Source: Burhinus oedicnemus (lineage: Eukaryota; Chordata; Aves; Charadriiformes; Burhinidae). Taken from it: a DNA stretch of 64,000 nucleotides. Shown here in pieces: positions 11,701-24,534 of the stretch (the stretch's first letter is position 1; each line of letters starts with the position of its first letter). The position numbers were made by a program, and so were the translations under genes. Under the pieces are notes generated by a model, which worked only from the letters and a program-made list of their open reading frames with translations, was not told the origin of the DNA and did no database searches. Location of the stretch: positions 3,906,858 to 3,970,857 of the forward strand of contig VFFE01007257.1 of the NCBI GenBank assembly GCA_008921705.1, in the 5' to 3' direction.

Positions 11701-13414
11701 AATTATTTGGAAAAAAAAGAAAACCACCTCACATTGCTGAAGAAAATGTACTTTAGTATATTGAACTTCGGTTGAAAACAAGTTACCATGCAAGTTACCT
11801 GTATCTTACAGTTCACAGCCTTGGTTTGCCAAACAAAGATTTGTTTGGTTTGCTTTGCTCTGAAGAGGACACTACGGACAGCCTGAGAAAGCAGTACAAC
11901 TCTAGGTAGCATTTCTTTGTTGGAGTTCACCACACCTATGCCTATTTGGGCGGGCGGGCCTGGTTCTATTAGTTGTTTGTAAATTGCCACCATTTGCCTG
12001 AACGTGCAGTTACTTTAGGATTTGCGAGCAGAAAGCAAGTGTGCTGCGTATTTTCTAAATGGAGTGCCCAGCATCATAGAGAATGCATTTTCCAAACCTG
12101 AATCTGAAAAAATTGTTTGCAGTTTCCTGAACTGAAGGAGATAAAATAAGGCGTACCTTTATTAGACTCTGCTGGCATCAGCCAGCATTAAATTACATAT
12201 TTTAATTTTTTACTTTGTCTTTCTTGGGGTGAAATTAGGAGCAAAAGAATAATACACCTTTAGTTCTGAAAACAATGTATTGGGAGGCACATTTAGAAAA
12301 TGAACGGCATTTTGTAGGAAGAGCTTAAGACAGTATGACCTGCATATGTTTTAAAGAGAAAAAAAAAAAAATCTTCTTTTTATCTTATATACATTTACCA
12401 AGGAAGCATTTACCTATTTTTTTTTAAAAAACAGATATTTCAAGCTATTACTGTTAAGTGACTATTGCGTCTTTGTGTGTTGCAGAGTACCCAGATGATA
12501 CTGATGTTTTTCATGTCAATTTCTGCAGAGTTAATCCCTCTTCTTTTTTGTGTGATCTAGGATTTCAGCCAATTTTTAAGATTTTGAGATAAAAATCCTC
12601 CACTGTACCATATTTAGATGTCATGATCATAAATCACAAAATGCCCATGTAATCCGCCTGTGTCAGTGTTACAGAAGTGGTAGTGTGTTAGTTTTATTAC
12701 ATAATGAAACTTTTATAGGGCATAAGCTTAAAAAGCTTCCTTATAAACATGAGGAAGATAAGTCTGATTTTTTGCCTCATTTAGAAAGATTGTACACCAG
12801 TTAAATTAGCATTAAATGCATTAGACCAAGTGGAATTATCATAAACTTGTTATGTTTCAGCTTCTCTGTCATAAATTTGGAGGTTTTTTGAGTACACTGG
12901 GACATCTCTATTGGTCATTTCACCACCATCCAAACAATTGTAGATTTCAACTTCTTAGGGTTTTGGCTCTTTTAGAACCACAACATAGTTTAAAAAAAAA
13001 TTAGCAATACGTGGAAAGGGGTTTAGGTCCCTTCCTTTGCTCAGGACTAATACTTATAACTCCAGCAGATGTTTGTTTCACAACTTTGTTTTAGCAACTT
13101 CTGGGTTTTTTTAAAAAAACACCAATGGTGAGGGTTCCACACCTTCACATACTAACAACATTGCCAATATTCAGCTATCCTGATTCTTATGACTTTTTTT
13201 CCCCTAATGTACACTCTTCTTCTTCCTTATTGTAATTTATGAACATTGCTACTTCTCTTAAATCTGTGTGGATTAAAAAATCAGGTTTTTATCTTCGTTT
13301 TTTTGCAGCTGCCTTTTACATATATAAAGATTTTCTTATGTCTGATTTCAGTATTTGTTTCTCTGCATTAACAGAGCTACTATTTTAGTAATTCCCTAAG
13401 ATTTACAAATGATT
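8716..13414. other. AT-rich tract without a supported gene
   Basis: Simple sequence here includes a pyrimidine-rich run near 9695-9725, a G8 run near 9504, a three-run GGGCGGGCGGG at about 11948-11958 and A13 at 12359-12371. A moderately complex stretch at about 10930-11160 (TATAAAGCCC, TTAACTATTAAAACG and similar words) could be regulatory but shows nothing decisive. The longest open frame (96 codons, 11703-11993, minus) shows no family. No repeat family was identified with confidence. Confidence 0.5.
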
Positions 13415-14330
13415 ATTTTCTAGACCTCCAATCATTCTTACTGTCTCCTCTATATTCTTTCCAGTTGATTAACTTGTCTTTTCACAGGATGTTGAGAGTG
13501 CTGAATAAAGTGAAAGGTTTGCTTCAAGTGACTTGCATAAAATCTTACTGATCTAGTAAGATATTGCCCTATTAAAAAAAAAAATAAGGGGATAATGCTG
13601 ATTCTTATTTAGGTTGTGGATCGCTGTAAACCCAGATATTATTCAGTGCTGCTTAAACAGTTATTCCTGGTGCTCTATGTAGAGATTATTCCTACCTAAA
13701 TTCAATACTTCATACTTTTCCGTATAATATTGTACCTTATTGGTTTATGTCTGCCTGTTCAATTTATCAAGATCATCTTGCCCTCTGAAATGTTTGCGAT
13801 CCTATATCATCTTACCATGCTTCAGCAGTAAGTAGTGTATTTTTTTTTTTTATACTTGTTCCAAACACTCTACATATCTTTCACTCCAGTGTTTATAGGT
13901 CCACTTGAAAATGTGTCCACTACATGGAGTTGCTCCCTGGGGAAGTATTTCATATTTGACAAATGCTCCTGCCATTTTGCAATCCTCTGTTGATGTGTAG
14001 GTGGTGTTTTGCACAGTGGATTCTATAATGTAGCTTCCAATGATTTGTAGTCTCTTTACTGACCAATGTTGGCTTTTCTGTATTCATGAAAATACTCAAA
14101 AATTTTCAGCATTTCTTTTTCAGCCTGAACACAGTTTCTTGGGCTTCAGTCAGCCCTTAAATGTACCACTGGTTTATCATCTTGCAGAAACATAATTCCC
14201 AAAGTATTTTATGATTAATCAACAAAGTCCTTAGATTCTTTTTTAATGTTTCTAGTGTCAGGTCCTAAAAACTTTCTGGGAAATGTTCCAGTGCTATTAT
14301 ATATTCTCCATAAAAAACCCCAAAACCTAA
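13415..14330 (-). mobile_element. Ancient CR1-type LINE, 3' part, minus strand
   Basis: The plus strand follows, in order, the antisense landmarks of the reverse-transcriptase 3' half of CR1 elements. CCAATCATTCTTACTGTC..TCTTTCCAGTTGAT matches the 'tctgaaccctttccaattt' position. Then come TTGTGGATCGCTGTAAACCC, TTCAATTTATCAAGATCATC and, near 13931-13945, GCTCCCTGGGGAAGT, the 'gatccctggggaac' position. Similarity is diffuse and broken by A11 (13574-13584) and T12 (13840-13851) insertions. The right boundary is uncertain; it is clear to about 13990 and weaker to 14330. It is a dead fragment far older than the avian CR1 copies at 50-54 kb. No ORF survives. Confidence 0.55.
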
Positions 14331-16181
14331 ACTGATGGCTTAGTTATGACAAACTAGAATATGTTCCTGCACTTGTAAATACAGCTATGAATTTTTGTAA
14401 GAACCCTCCTAACAATTCTTCTTTCCTCGCTACTTCAAACTTTTTTGACTTTCACTATTTTTTCCCATTGAATATACATTCTACACGGCTAACTGTCATA
14501 TTCAGCTGTCCTGCCTTGAGCACGCAGTTGTGTCAATGTTGGAATTAGACAACCTCTAATTAGAAAGCTGAACATTTTCATATCATGTCAGCAAATCATT
14601 AAAAAATATTGCTTTTACAGCTATGTTTCCAAAGATCTAGGACACAGTATTGAGACAATGCTAAACAGTATTTCACAAAAAGGGAGATGTATGTGCATAA
14701 CTTCCTTTTTTACTACAAAAAAGTGATACTTAGAAAGCAGCGAAGCATCATAGCCATCAACAAAAATACTTGATTTGCAATGAAAATGAGGACACTTCTT
14801 TGTTTTAAAATCTATCCATCTCTTCTAAAATGCACATAAATGTATTTTAAGAATAGAAGTAATGCGCTGGAGCAGATTATAATATCTTTAACTGTGAGTT
14901 TCAGTATTCTTATGATTTTATAAATCTTTAACTTTGTTGCAAATTTTATCTTTACGTCTACTGTGTAATATATCTGACTGGCCAATGGATATTTACTGAT
15001 GGATGGATAGACTGATTTTTATTTGTGTGTGTGTTTCTTAATTCTTAGTCATTCTCTAATGTTACATTCTCAATGGTTTATTTTTAGAGCAATTAAGGAC
15101 TGGCCAACATGATAGTTGATTTGAGAGGCATGGACATAATTGTGCTAGAGAAAGCTGGAGATTTACTTCCTCAGTTCCGTGATATATGCAGGTCATGCCA
15201 TTTTAATGCAGGATGAACAAGGATACCAATTTTGCAGATGATTAGCTGTTTGTATGTATAGGAGAGATTCATAGTTAGGAGATTCATAGTGGAATAGCTG
15301 ACAGCTTGGTAGAAATGAGTACTGTGTAGAAAATAACTTGCACTGGCAGTGCTTTACTTTCAGGAATCTATACGGAAATATATTTCCCATCTTTTAAGCT
15401 CCTTAAGGTGTGTTGATGTAATAATGCATTACGTAAGCATATTCTGTGGATCTAAAACCAATAGGAGTAAAACCAGACAGGAGTAAAGAAACAGAATGTA
15501 TGTTTTCCATTTATAAAAGAGCATAGGAAGGAAATCACTTGTGTCCAAGCTTTCATTATTTTCTTTAAAAATGTTTGATAATAAACTCTTGCTCTTTAAA
15601 GTCCCCTGAGGCCTTTTTTCAATTATTTTTTTTTTTCTGTATTCCCATAACCTTCTATTGAGGCATCATTTATTTGAAGACACAAATGCGACCATCATTG
15701 CAAATATAAATCCCATTATGCCAGCTCAGTGGTGTTCAGTCCAAAACTACTTAGCACTGGAAGATACAGATAACTGATAATCATCTTGAATTCCTACTGA
15801 TTCATAATGAGTTAAATCTCTCTAAGTCAATGATAATAATCAAAAGACTGCTAATGCATATTTTTTTATGTTGAATGATGACATAGGCAGTTGAGGAGAG
15901 TTGTCTTGTTACTGAATAAGCTTGGAAGGTTGCGTTGGAGTGGCAGAAATCTCACTCATGTACCAAACATTTCTGAAATGCTCCACTCAACCTTACACTT
16001 GTGATCTTTTACAGTGCCATGATTACCTAGGTAGTAATTCATAGGGAAGCTTTATGTCACGGCAGCTTTGTTGTGGTGTCTGCGCAGTGATTGCTGGTGG
16101 TAGGTATTGTACCCAAAGGCAGAGTCTCTTGACAAAATCTTTCCAAAAGAAATGAGGTTTGGAAATGGACAGACCTTTTAA
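14331..16181. other. AT-rich tract without a supported gene
   Basis: There are no open frames above 73 codons and no recognisable repeat. Small features are a (GT)6-like run near 15024 and a short tandem in which GAGATTCATAGT occurs twice within 30 bases (about 15264-15292). Some CR1-like decay may continue just past 14330 but cannot be followed. Confidence 0.5.
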
Positions 16182-16423
16182 ATGACTCACTGGAGGAGGA
16201 ATACCATCCTACCCCTGTGCTTTTCCACTTCCAGCTATAATTCTTCACTCTTTCTGCAGCTGAAAGCCCACTTGACATCTGTGACTGAGTCAGTGCTGTG
16301 TATACAGCAAGTGTCCCAGCAGCAGAGGACAGACCTCAGCCCGACCCGCTCATTACAGCATGGCTTGGGGCTGCCAGCCGCCCGAGGGCCCGCTCAACCT
16401 GGGCAAAATTGGTCAGACCTCAG
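16182..16423 (+). other. Candidate exon in a GC-richer patch
   Basis: A 112-codon frame (16182-16520) contains a good acceptor-like sequence, a pyrimidine tract ending CTTTCTGCAG at 16259. After it the sequence becomes distinctly richer in G+C and CpG (GCCGCCCGAGGGCCCGC at about 16376-16392). A possible but poor donor (CAG|GTTTTT) follows at 16423. The encoded segment is Q/R/P-rich with no domain I know. Just downstream is a near-quadruplex G-run cluster (16455-16483). It could be a lineage-specific or untranslated exon, or a chance frame. Confidence 0.15.
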
Positions 16424-18699
16424 GTTTTTCAAAAGAAAACAATACTTTTTCTCAGGGGCTGCGGGGGTGGGGTGTGTGGAGAGGGAAGAGGAAAGAGAGA
16501 ATGAAACCATTATATGGTGAACAGTTTAACATACAATGAGAGAAGTAGTGGCCACTAGAGCGGCCTTCTGATTCTAAGCCAAGCTCAGAATCTGCTCAGT
16601 CCTGATTCCAACTGACCTTTTTAAAACCTTAAATCCTTTCAAATTAGGCAATTAAACCCAAGGTGCTACAGAGCTCCAGGGGCTCAAATAGGATGGCAAA
16701 TAGATATTTATAACTTTTTAAAAAATCAAGTAAATATGTCATTCGTCATCAGGGCCCCCAGTCTCCCAAATACTTGCTCATCATATTCCAGGATTTTGGA
16801 ATATGTTTTTGAAAATTGAGTTTGTGCTAGGACAGAAGGCAGCTGTAAAGAAGGAACTCTAGTGTTGTATTCTGATTTATTATAATGATAGTTTTCAGTT
16901 CTACATTGTCACATATTGCCGTGTTAAGCATAATACTACGTCCAATTTATGAAAATCAAAACAGTTCTGCAGTTAAAACAGCCAAACAGGAACAGGCAAT
17001 TTTGGTAATAAAACTGCATAGTATAGAAGATACAATGTCCTGATTGTATAGAAAATTGATTGAAATATACCTTGCAAGTATGTGTATGGGATCTAGGAAA
17101 ATTGGCATAAATCTGAGTTTGTTCTTTTGACTGGAAGAGGCTTTGCAAAAAACCCCAAAGAATGTAGTTTTAAGTGGAACTGTTCTGCCTGTAATACTTT
17201 GCCTTCCTTTAACAAAGTATTTGTTTTCCTGTCCAGCCAGCTGTTATTTTACAATTTGTTTTGTGTTCTGTCAAAAATAAAAAATATAATACATTTAATG
17301 AAGAAAAACAACCTTGAAAAATTTGGCAAGCAAATGTGGCTTGCAGCAAATCATTTAATCCTGTTTTGTTCAACATAAAATCAATTGGTTGTGTTTTCCT
17401 GAGTACCTTTAAAAGCTGCCACACCTCCTGAGAAATGCAATAGGAGGAGGAAGGAAGGTAGTGCTGGAGAATTTTAAGAATTCTATTTATATTCATCATA
17501 GCATGCGTGTTGCTTGTGGTGAATAGACCATATCGCATAACAGCAAATAATTAGAAAGAGGCCAGCTCACTGCAAGCATTGGAAATAAGAATTATAGTTA
17601 ACCTTCATCTAGAGGAGAAAAGTGGAAACAATAGAAGACAAAGCAAATGTTTTCAGGAGAACCTGCATCTACATAAGGAGAATCTGCAGCTGAAGTTTTC
17701 TTTGCTTCACTGTGGCATTATCGCATTAGGCATGGTATCTTCCGTAGTTTCCCATTGCTTTTCTTGTCTGCTACTGTAACAACACATCCAAAAGAGGAAA
17801 TGGTTGTCATGCCGAATGGGATCCATACCCTTGAAGGCAGTGGTCGGAGCACACCGAAGCAAAAGAGCAACGCATTGAAAGCTATGTATTACCACAGGCT
17901 CTCCATCTGAGGTTACAAATGAAGCCAAGCTGGGTGAGAGAGACCGCTTCATCTCAGCGGTGCCCTGAGAACTTAACGAATCGTTGCTGGCCCAACTGCT
18001 CAGTCAGTGAGACTGAGTATCCACAGATGTCATTAGCAGTTTTTTAGATTAGTCGAGAAATTGGATGCTCTGCTGGCTCCCTTATAAAATGTTTAGGGCA
18101 CATTCTTTTGAAATAGAATTTTAATATTGACTCCTTGTTTTCTTGCAAATGGTTATGCATCAACTTAAGGTCCATCACGTCAGATTTTTAGAGTCTGTCC
18201 AGACTACAGGGCAAATATTGATCAGGAGACTTGTAGGTATATTGCCACCAAGACAGTTTTATAATCATCTGCTTATCTTCTGTTGACTGGAGTAAATTGT
18301 AGAGGGCAGTCAGGGACCTATAGATGTCTATGCAGAGTTATTTCCTTACTTTTTGTTAAAATAAGAGGTTTTTAAAGGACAGTTTGCATGGTCATGCCTG
18401 AGAATATTTCATGCTATCCTTCGTAACCTGAGGATAAACCATAGGCAGATCGTGTGTGTTCTCTTGACATTGAAATAAATTTTCAGTTCTCCTGAAATTC
18501 ACAGTACTGAGATCTGTTGTACTGCAGATATTTAGGTGGTATGATAATTGGTTTTGGATTAAAACGTGTAACGCATTTCAGGTTTTTAGAAAGAGTTGTA
18601 ACTTGGAAAATAGTGCGAAGGGAGATGCTCTTGAGGTACAGGAAAGGTGAATAGCTGTGCTGACAGGGAGGAAATATGGCTAGAGACAGAAAGTAGGGG
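16424..18699. other. AT-rich tract without a supported gene
   Basis: Several overlapping open frames of 66-109 codons occur on both strands (for example 17209-17538, minus). They contradict one another and none carries a recognisable motif. No interspersed repeat was recognised. Confidence 0.5.
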
Positions 18700-19890
18700 A
18701 GTTTTCTTGCTAGATAGCAAGGCATGACACAGTTCAACATCCACGTAGCCAGCTCGCCGCCATGGGACAGCACTGTGGGGAGCTGGGTAATCAGAGTGAA
18801 ACTGCCGTGTGGGAATGCTGCTGTAGCCGCGGGGGCAAAAAGATGACTGTGGGGTGTGAGCTTTCTTTAACCTCTTCTTGATTCTGGTAATTCAGACATG
18901 CTTAGATGCTTCCTCTCCTGGGGCAAGGAGTACAAATGCCGCCTGATGGGAATCAGCTAAACCCCTCCTGCAGTGGGTGTTCCTCCCAGAGTTATACGCT
19001 CAATTTTACCCTCTTCAAAATCCACAAGAATACCTAAAATCACATGTATATATAATGACTGACAGAAGTTTGCCGCTCTGCTATGAGTTTGGAAAAGAAT
19101 GAGGCCAGTACCGGAGTGTGGCCTGGCCCTGAGAGCCGTGGGGCCTGTCACGCTCCTATGCCGTGCCCTGCTGCACGTCCCTCTTCACACATTCCTCAGC
19201 GGGACCGAGGCACGGCCCCTGACTAAAGGGCCATGTAAGCCAAGCAGACAAGTGGAGAGAAGGTGAAGGTGACGACTGTTGTATCCATGCGGCTCTGTGT
19301 TACACTCCCTTCGTCACCGGCTGAGGAAGATGCCTCTTTCCTGAGGGGACCCCTGTGGGGCAGAGCAGGCCAGAGGCCAGCACACAGCCCGGCCAGGAGG
19401 GCAGGGTATGTGTAAGTAAGTGTGTGCATGTGCAGGTGTGTAAAAGAGCTCTCTGGCACCTGAAAATATTTTCTGCTAATTGGGGAAATAACTGAGTCAC
19501 CAGTGAGGAGGCCCAGCCCTGGGGAGCAAGCTGCAGGGGCATGGTGAGTGGAGTTGTGTATAAACCCCCTTCTAGCTGGTTTTCCCTGATTGCCCCGAGT
19601 TTCTTTTTTCGATATTCTACTTTATGCTGCTGTTCAGGTGGGCTTTCCAGAGTTGGAAAGCGTCTTTGTGTGGGGGTTCGCGGTGGGAGGCGGTGTGGGC
19701 GGCCCGCCCTTGGGGTGGCGAGGCAGCTGGAGCCGCCTCAGGCCCCAGCACCCGGGCATGGGCACAGGCCTCCAGCTCATCATGCTTCTCCTCCGTGTCC
19801 TGAGTTTGTGTTTAAATCAGTGCTGTGTTTTCACTCGTGTTTTCAGAGTTGTTGGAAGTGCTGGGTGTTTTTCTAAGTCTTCTTGAAAGG
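18700..19890. other. GC- and CpG-richer island
   Basis: This stretch is clearly richer in G+C and CpG than the rest of the window, most strongly at 19660-19780, where GCGG and GCCCGCCC-type words cluster. A TATAAA-type word lies at about 19559, roughly 100 bases upstream of the densest CpG. Overlapping frames on the plus strand (19541-19876, 19590-19886) and minus strand (19223-19459, 19300-19542) are typical of GC-rich DNA where stops are rare, and none shows a family. It could be a weak CpG island or promoter of an unannotated transcript, or a locally GC-biased segment. Confidence 0.3.
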
Positions 19891-22800
19891 TCTCCCTTTA
19901 TAGGAAAACTAGCGTTTATGTAAAATCTTAAAGGGCTCTTCACTGAATGAAAATGTGCTAGTCTGACAAACAACTTACACGAGGAACATGGGAAACCACA
20001 GATGTTGTTGTGTTAAAAATTATTGGGATAAAAGCACCAAATAAGATCTGGTTATAATCAAATTTGATTGGTAACTGTATTTTCACACTGTTAAATACTT
20101 AATACGAAATAAATCCCTTTCAAGACTTTCTCTGTCTCAAAATGGACAGTAACGTGCCTTTTATAGTATTAAAAGTACTGCAGGCTTAGTTTTGGTTTTG
20201 AAAATCTATTAGCAATCTAATGTGAATGGTCAGAACTTCTTCATGTTTTTTTCTAAATTTTTACTTTCTGATAAAAAGTATTAATATGATGTTTAATGCT
20301 GAGCTTTAAAAATTATGCAAACTAGGGCAGTGATTGTTTTAAATCCAGTTATGGTATCTGCTTAAAATGAGAATCCTAGCCCATCCCACCTATTACTTGC
20401 CAAAAGATAAGGATTAGACTGTTCAACAGTAGAAGAAATTGCTTAATAGTGCCTGGATGGCTTGGAAGAAGATGAAATACAAAATAAGAAAGATGGTTTT
20501 CTTTTCCTCCCTTTGACATCCAGAGATATCAGGCATTGGCACTAATATTCACGGGACTCTATGATTCCACATAACCAAACAAGTTGAATTTGCACTTGTT
20601 TCAGTGGGTCTGGCTATAGAGCATATTGCTTATTGAAAGCTGACAGCTGGGCATTTGGCAGCTACCAGACTTAGTCCTGTGAATAATGTGGGACTGATTA
20701 TATGATGTATTCAGTTATACGGCACAATTATATGATTAAATTTCACAAGGAGACAGTGTTTGTATCAGAGCTCTGTAACATGACAGAAATGCTCGGTGAG
20801 CCACAGGTACTTATACCTTACCATCCTCAACTATGGTTGAGTAACTCTACGTAAATAAAACTAAATAAATATCCCCTGTGCCTCATGATGTGGGACTTCA
20901 ATTTTGTTTTGTTCTAAATGACCGTCAAGCAGCATTGACTGAAATTTTATAAGAGACCTGAGAGAAGTACTACTTACAGCAGCTTTGGAAGGTCCACTCT
21001 TTGTATTATAATGCAAATCTGTAAATATCTGCACTCTTACTTTAGTGTATGTGGCCACAACTTAGGAAATCTCCTAAATGTGCTGCTTAATACTGCAGCT
21101 CACTCTTCATGTAATTAAACGTTGTCTAAGTGTTTTCTGTGGTGCTAGTTTTCTTTTCCTTGTAGTACCTATAACAAGGAAAGTAACATCTTTGAGAGGA
21201 TTTTGTTTTTCTTTAAACAAGATGATGACTACAATCCGTCTGCACTTAAAGGTATTTGTTTGGATTCCATTCCTCAGCCTTTACTCAAGCAAAAACCTCT
21301 GACTGGGATTGTTAAGTGGGAACTTTGCCTGGATGGGGATTGTTGGACGTGGCCCTTTAATAAGCCCTAGAGTTTTGTACATATTTGCACAACATGAGTA
21401 GGGACAAGTATGTTGGGAAATACCCAGCTGCCCATTTATGTATTCTGAATCTTACAGTGTTCTTAATTTGTATGGCTTTATAAAAAGAGACAAGGGAGAA
21501 ACCAAATCAATCAACAGTGGTTACACATTAAGGCTTGCTCAATTTGACTGCTCAGATTCCTCAGCATCTTTGAAATGGATTTAACATATACAAAGTACCA
21601 AATCCTGTGAGGTGGAGCAGAGAGTTTTTTAAAATATCATGACATTGTGGGAATTCAGAATATTTGGAACTTCCAAGGATTTTTTTTCAGGGCAATGTAA
21701 CTGTACTGCACAGCTTTTATTTAAAAATAGAAATCAAAGAAATATAATTAATAGTTTTTAGTTTCTAGCTTCATATCATTAGCTGCATTACTACATCAGA
21801 GATCTCACCAATACCAAGCAAGCTGAATGCTCACTGTCTTAGTGTAGTTTAACACTAACCTACCGGACCCATCTGCTCCCTAGAATGCTTGATCTGGAAC
21901 ATCTGGCCTTATTATCTTCACCATGAATCTCTGGAATGATCTTGGGTTGTGGCTTTCTGGGCTGTCACTTCATGGAAACGCAACTGCATGGCTTCTGACA
22001 TTCGCTGACAATTGTGATATGTATCTCAGGAGTGGCATAATTTAGTCTAAAACCAAGCTACTGCTAAAGGGAGCTGTTCTGCTCCCTCTTGCCCATGGCA
22101 ACATGGAGCAGGTGTTTGTGTGGTTTGTGAGTGCATCCTAAAGACTCAGTTTCACATTATACTTGATTCAGTGTAACTCTGGGCTGCGGCTCTCTCCACC
22201 TGGCTTATTTTCACCACTACTTCCCATTGGGTTAAGTGATTGTGCAGCAAAAGGTTAAGTTGCATCAATTGGCTGGTACAACTGAAAACTCCCCTACCAA
22301 AAGAATGGGAATGGCTTGCTGTCATGTCAGCAAATCTGATTGTGGCCGTGAAACATAAATGAAATTGAAGGGAAGAAGCAGAATAAAGGAGGGATGGAGA
22401 AAAAAAAGGATAAGCAGGGTTTTCCTTCTCAGCAGCAGCCTGTCCTTGCACCAAAGTAGATACAGACTGCATTGGAAGACTGCCTAGTGTTTCAGATATG
22501 TTCATTTCTGGAGCCCCACACTTTTGGTTAAACAGTCCACTTCTAGGGCTTATATCCCCATATCCTGGTGCACTCTCTTTTACTGAATCTTGTTCGGCCA
22601 GGAGCTGAACAGCAGCTCGGTGCTCTGCACACAAATGGTGCCAGCAAGGAAACTGAGTGGAGGCAGGAAATAATGGGAAGGGATGTGGTAAATCTGTGCT
22701 TGCAAATGACTCATAGAATACAGTTAAGGATAGTCAGTGTGCGGCACCAGGTGGTGTGTAGCTTTGTAAATTCATTTCTGAGACTACACAGCTGGGGAGA

Positions 22801-24322
22801 GAAAAAGAGTTTCCCTGTAATAACTGTCTTTGAGAAGCCAACTGCGTGAGCAGAGGGTTGTAGAAGTTTATCATCACAACTTCTATCCCTCTTTTGGAAT
22901 TCATCTAAAACTAAGGTTAAAAACATCAACAGAAACAAGTAGAGAAGAAAATTTTGCTGCCTGACTTAAATAAATGAGGTTCCTGATATCAACCAGAAGT
23001 CATTAGCTGTGTAGATCACAGAAATCACTACAGGCCCATTATTACAGTTTTAGCATGACAGAACATAAGTATACTGACAACCTAAAAGCTGCACCAGACA
23101 CTTACTGCCATTGCTACTAGGCAACCAAATACTGTCCCCCTGTGAAGACATTTAGAAGCTGTTGTAATTGGCATCTTTAACCTCAAACCATTGGGGTAGA
23201 AAATGAAACCCAGGTCACCAAAATTACAATCTTTCCAGTATTTCCTAATGCTTGTGTAGTCATGCTACAGAAAAAAGACTGAATGTTGAAACCACCTAGT
23301 AATGTCAAAGCATACTTGAATACACCCAAGAATATACAAAGACTATACATGGGAAAAAAAATGAGGCTAAGGAAGACAACAGTCATTTGGAGACAGCCCT
23401 ATTTATTTATCTCCCATGTGTCTTCTAACATAAAAGAATGTTGGAGTGGACCATATCCAGAGCGAATAGAGCCAGCTGTGAGTCTCCTTTGAAAGTACTG
23501 CTTACTCAGAGGGTAAATATTGTTTTAACTTTTTCTGTATAGTATTTGACTAATGTTATCCATGTCAGATTTACTGAGGTTTTTATATACCTATTTTAAT
23601 ATTAACATAATATCCTGTACTATATAAATGTTTTAATCTAGATCTTGCAAAACAAAAAAGAAAACCCCCAAAACCCTGAGGCTAATCTTTCTGTAAAGTA
23701 CGTCTGGTGTTTTTGTGGCCCTTTTTGCTTTTTAATTGACCTTCAACTCATGGATTTCATGCACTGCTCCCTCTCTCCCATGGTCATCTGTGAACACACT
23801 GATTCTCCCTTTCCTATGGAGTGGAGGTAAGACTATTCTGATATGATTCCTGTTCTCAGAAGAGCATGTGGTCTGCGAATGAAGGCTCTTGTTCATTTTC
23901 AGATTTTCATTGATCTAACAAAATCTTGCCCTTTAGTTTGACTTCAAATGTTACTAAAATGCAGAACAATAATCCTGTCTTGCATATCATTGTGTATTAT
24001 GCTGGGAACAAAGATCTGAAATCACAGGGCTTGTTCCTGTTCACATTCAGATCAGTAGTAGAAATAACATAAATATTGTTGAAAACAGAATGATGTATGA
24101 ACTGAAAATATGTAGAGTAACAAAGCTATGCTGTACGTTCCAGAAGAGATGAGGTACTTCTATTTGCTTAATTAAGGTGTAAGGCAATATGCAAACTTGC
24201 TGCAAAATAATACTGTACTGAAATGTGGAGGCTATTTCTACAATTTAAGGGATGAATATTGTGGCCATATGTAGGCAAGACATGAGTGCTTTCCATCTAC
24301 CCACGTGCTGTGGTTTCCACAG
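19891..24322. other. AT-rich tract without a supported gene
   Basis: It contains the second-longest ORF of the window (160 codons, 22152-22634, minus), which has no recognisable domain, signal peptide or membrane segment. It also contains a perfect 8-bp inverted repeat with a 9-base loop (22861-22885). A TCTATGATTCC near 20558 resembles the tip of a CR1 3' end but has no CR1 sequence beside it. Confidence 0.5.
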
Positions 24323-24434
24323 GAAGAAAACCTGGGTGCATGGTGTGGAGGGAGCCTTCTTACTTTCTAATGAGATCTCTGGAGACACGCCATGAGAGGC
24401 ACCTGCCCTGCAGCCTATGAATCCAGCAAGACTG
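24323..24434 (+). other. Candidate non-coding exon
   Basis: The segment is bounded on the left by TTTCCACAG and on the right by a consensus donor, ACTG|GTAAGT. All three forward frames contain stops inside its 112 bases, so if it is spliced it belongs to an untranslated region or a long non-coding RNA. The acceptor has only a modest pyrimidine tract. It is supported mainly by its pairing with the second donor 100 bases downstream. Confidence 0.2.
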
Positions 24435-24515
24435 GTAAGTTTGAAAGATGGAATTAGTTGGAATTGATCACTTATATCAAATGTCAAAACTATACCTCTT
24501 CACTTTTTTCTACAG

Positions 24516-24534
24516 CATCCTTGCATGGCCAGAG
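24516..24534 (+). other. Candidate 19-nt microexon
   Basis: A long pyrimidine tract ending TTTTTTCTACAG (AG at 24514-24515) is followed only 19 bases later by AGAG|GTAAGT, a near-perfect donor. The acceptor is one of the stronger-looking ones in the window. Nineteen bases is not a multiple of three, so inclusion would shift a reading frame. With the 24323-24434 candidate just upstream, the geometry resembles adjacent small exons of a non-coding or alternatively spliced transcript. There is no RNA evidence, so this is a prediction only. Confidence 0.2.

Noticed and set aside
17209..17538. 109-codon minus-strand frame
   Set aside because: It overlaps a plus-strand frame of similar length; neither has a domain or splice support.
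20550..20570. TCTATGATTCC resembling a CR1 3' terminus
   Set aside because: The sequence to its left does not contain any of the CR1 tail landmarks.
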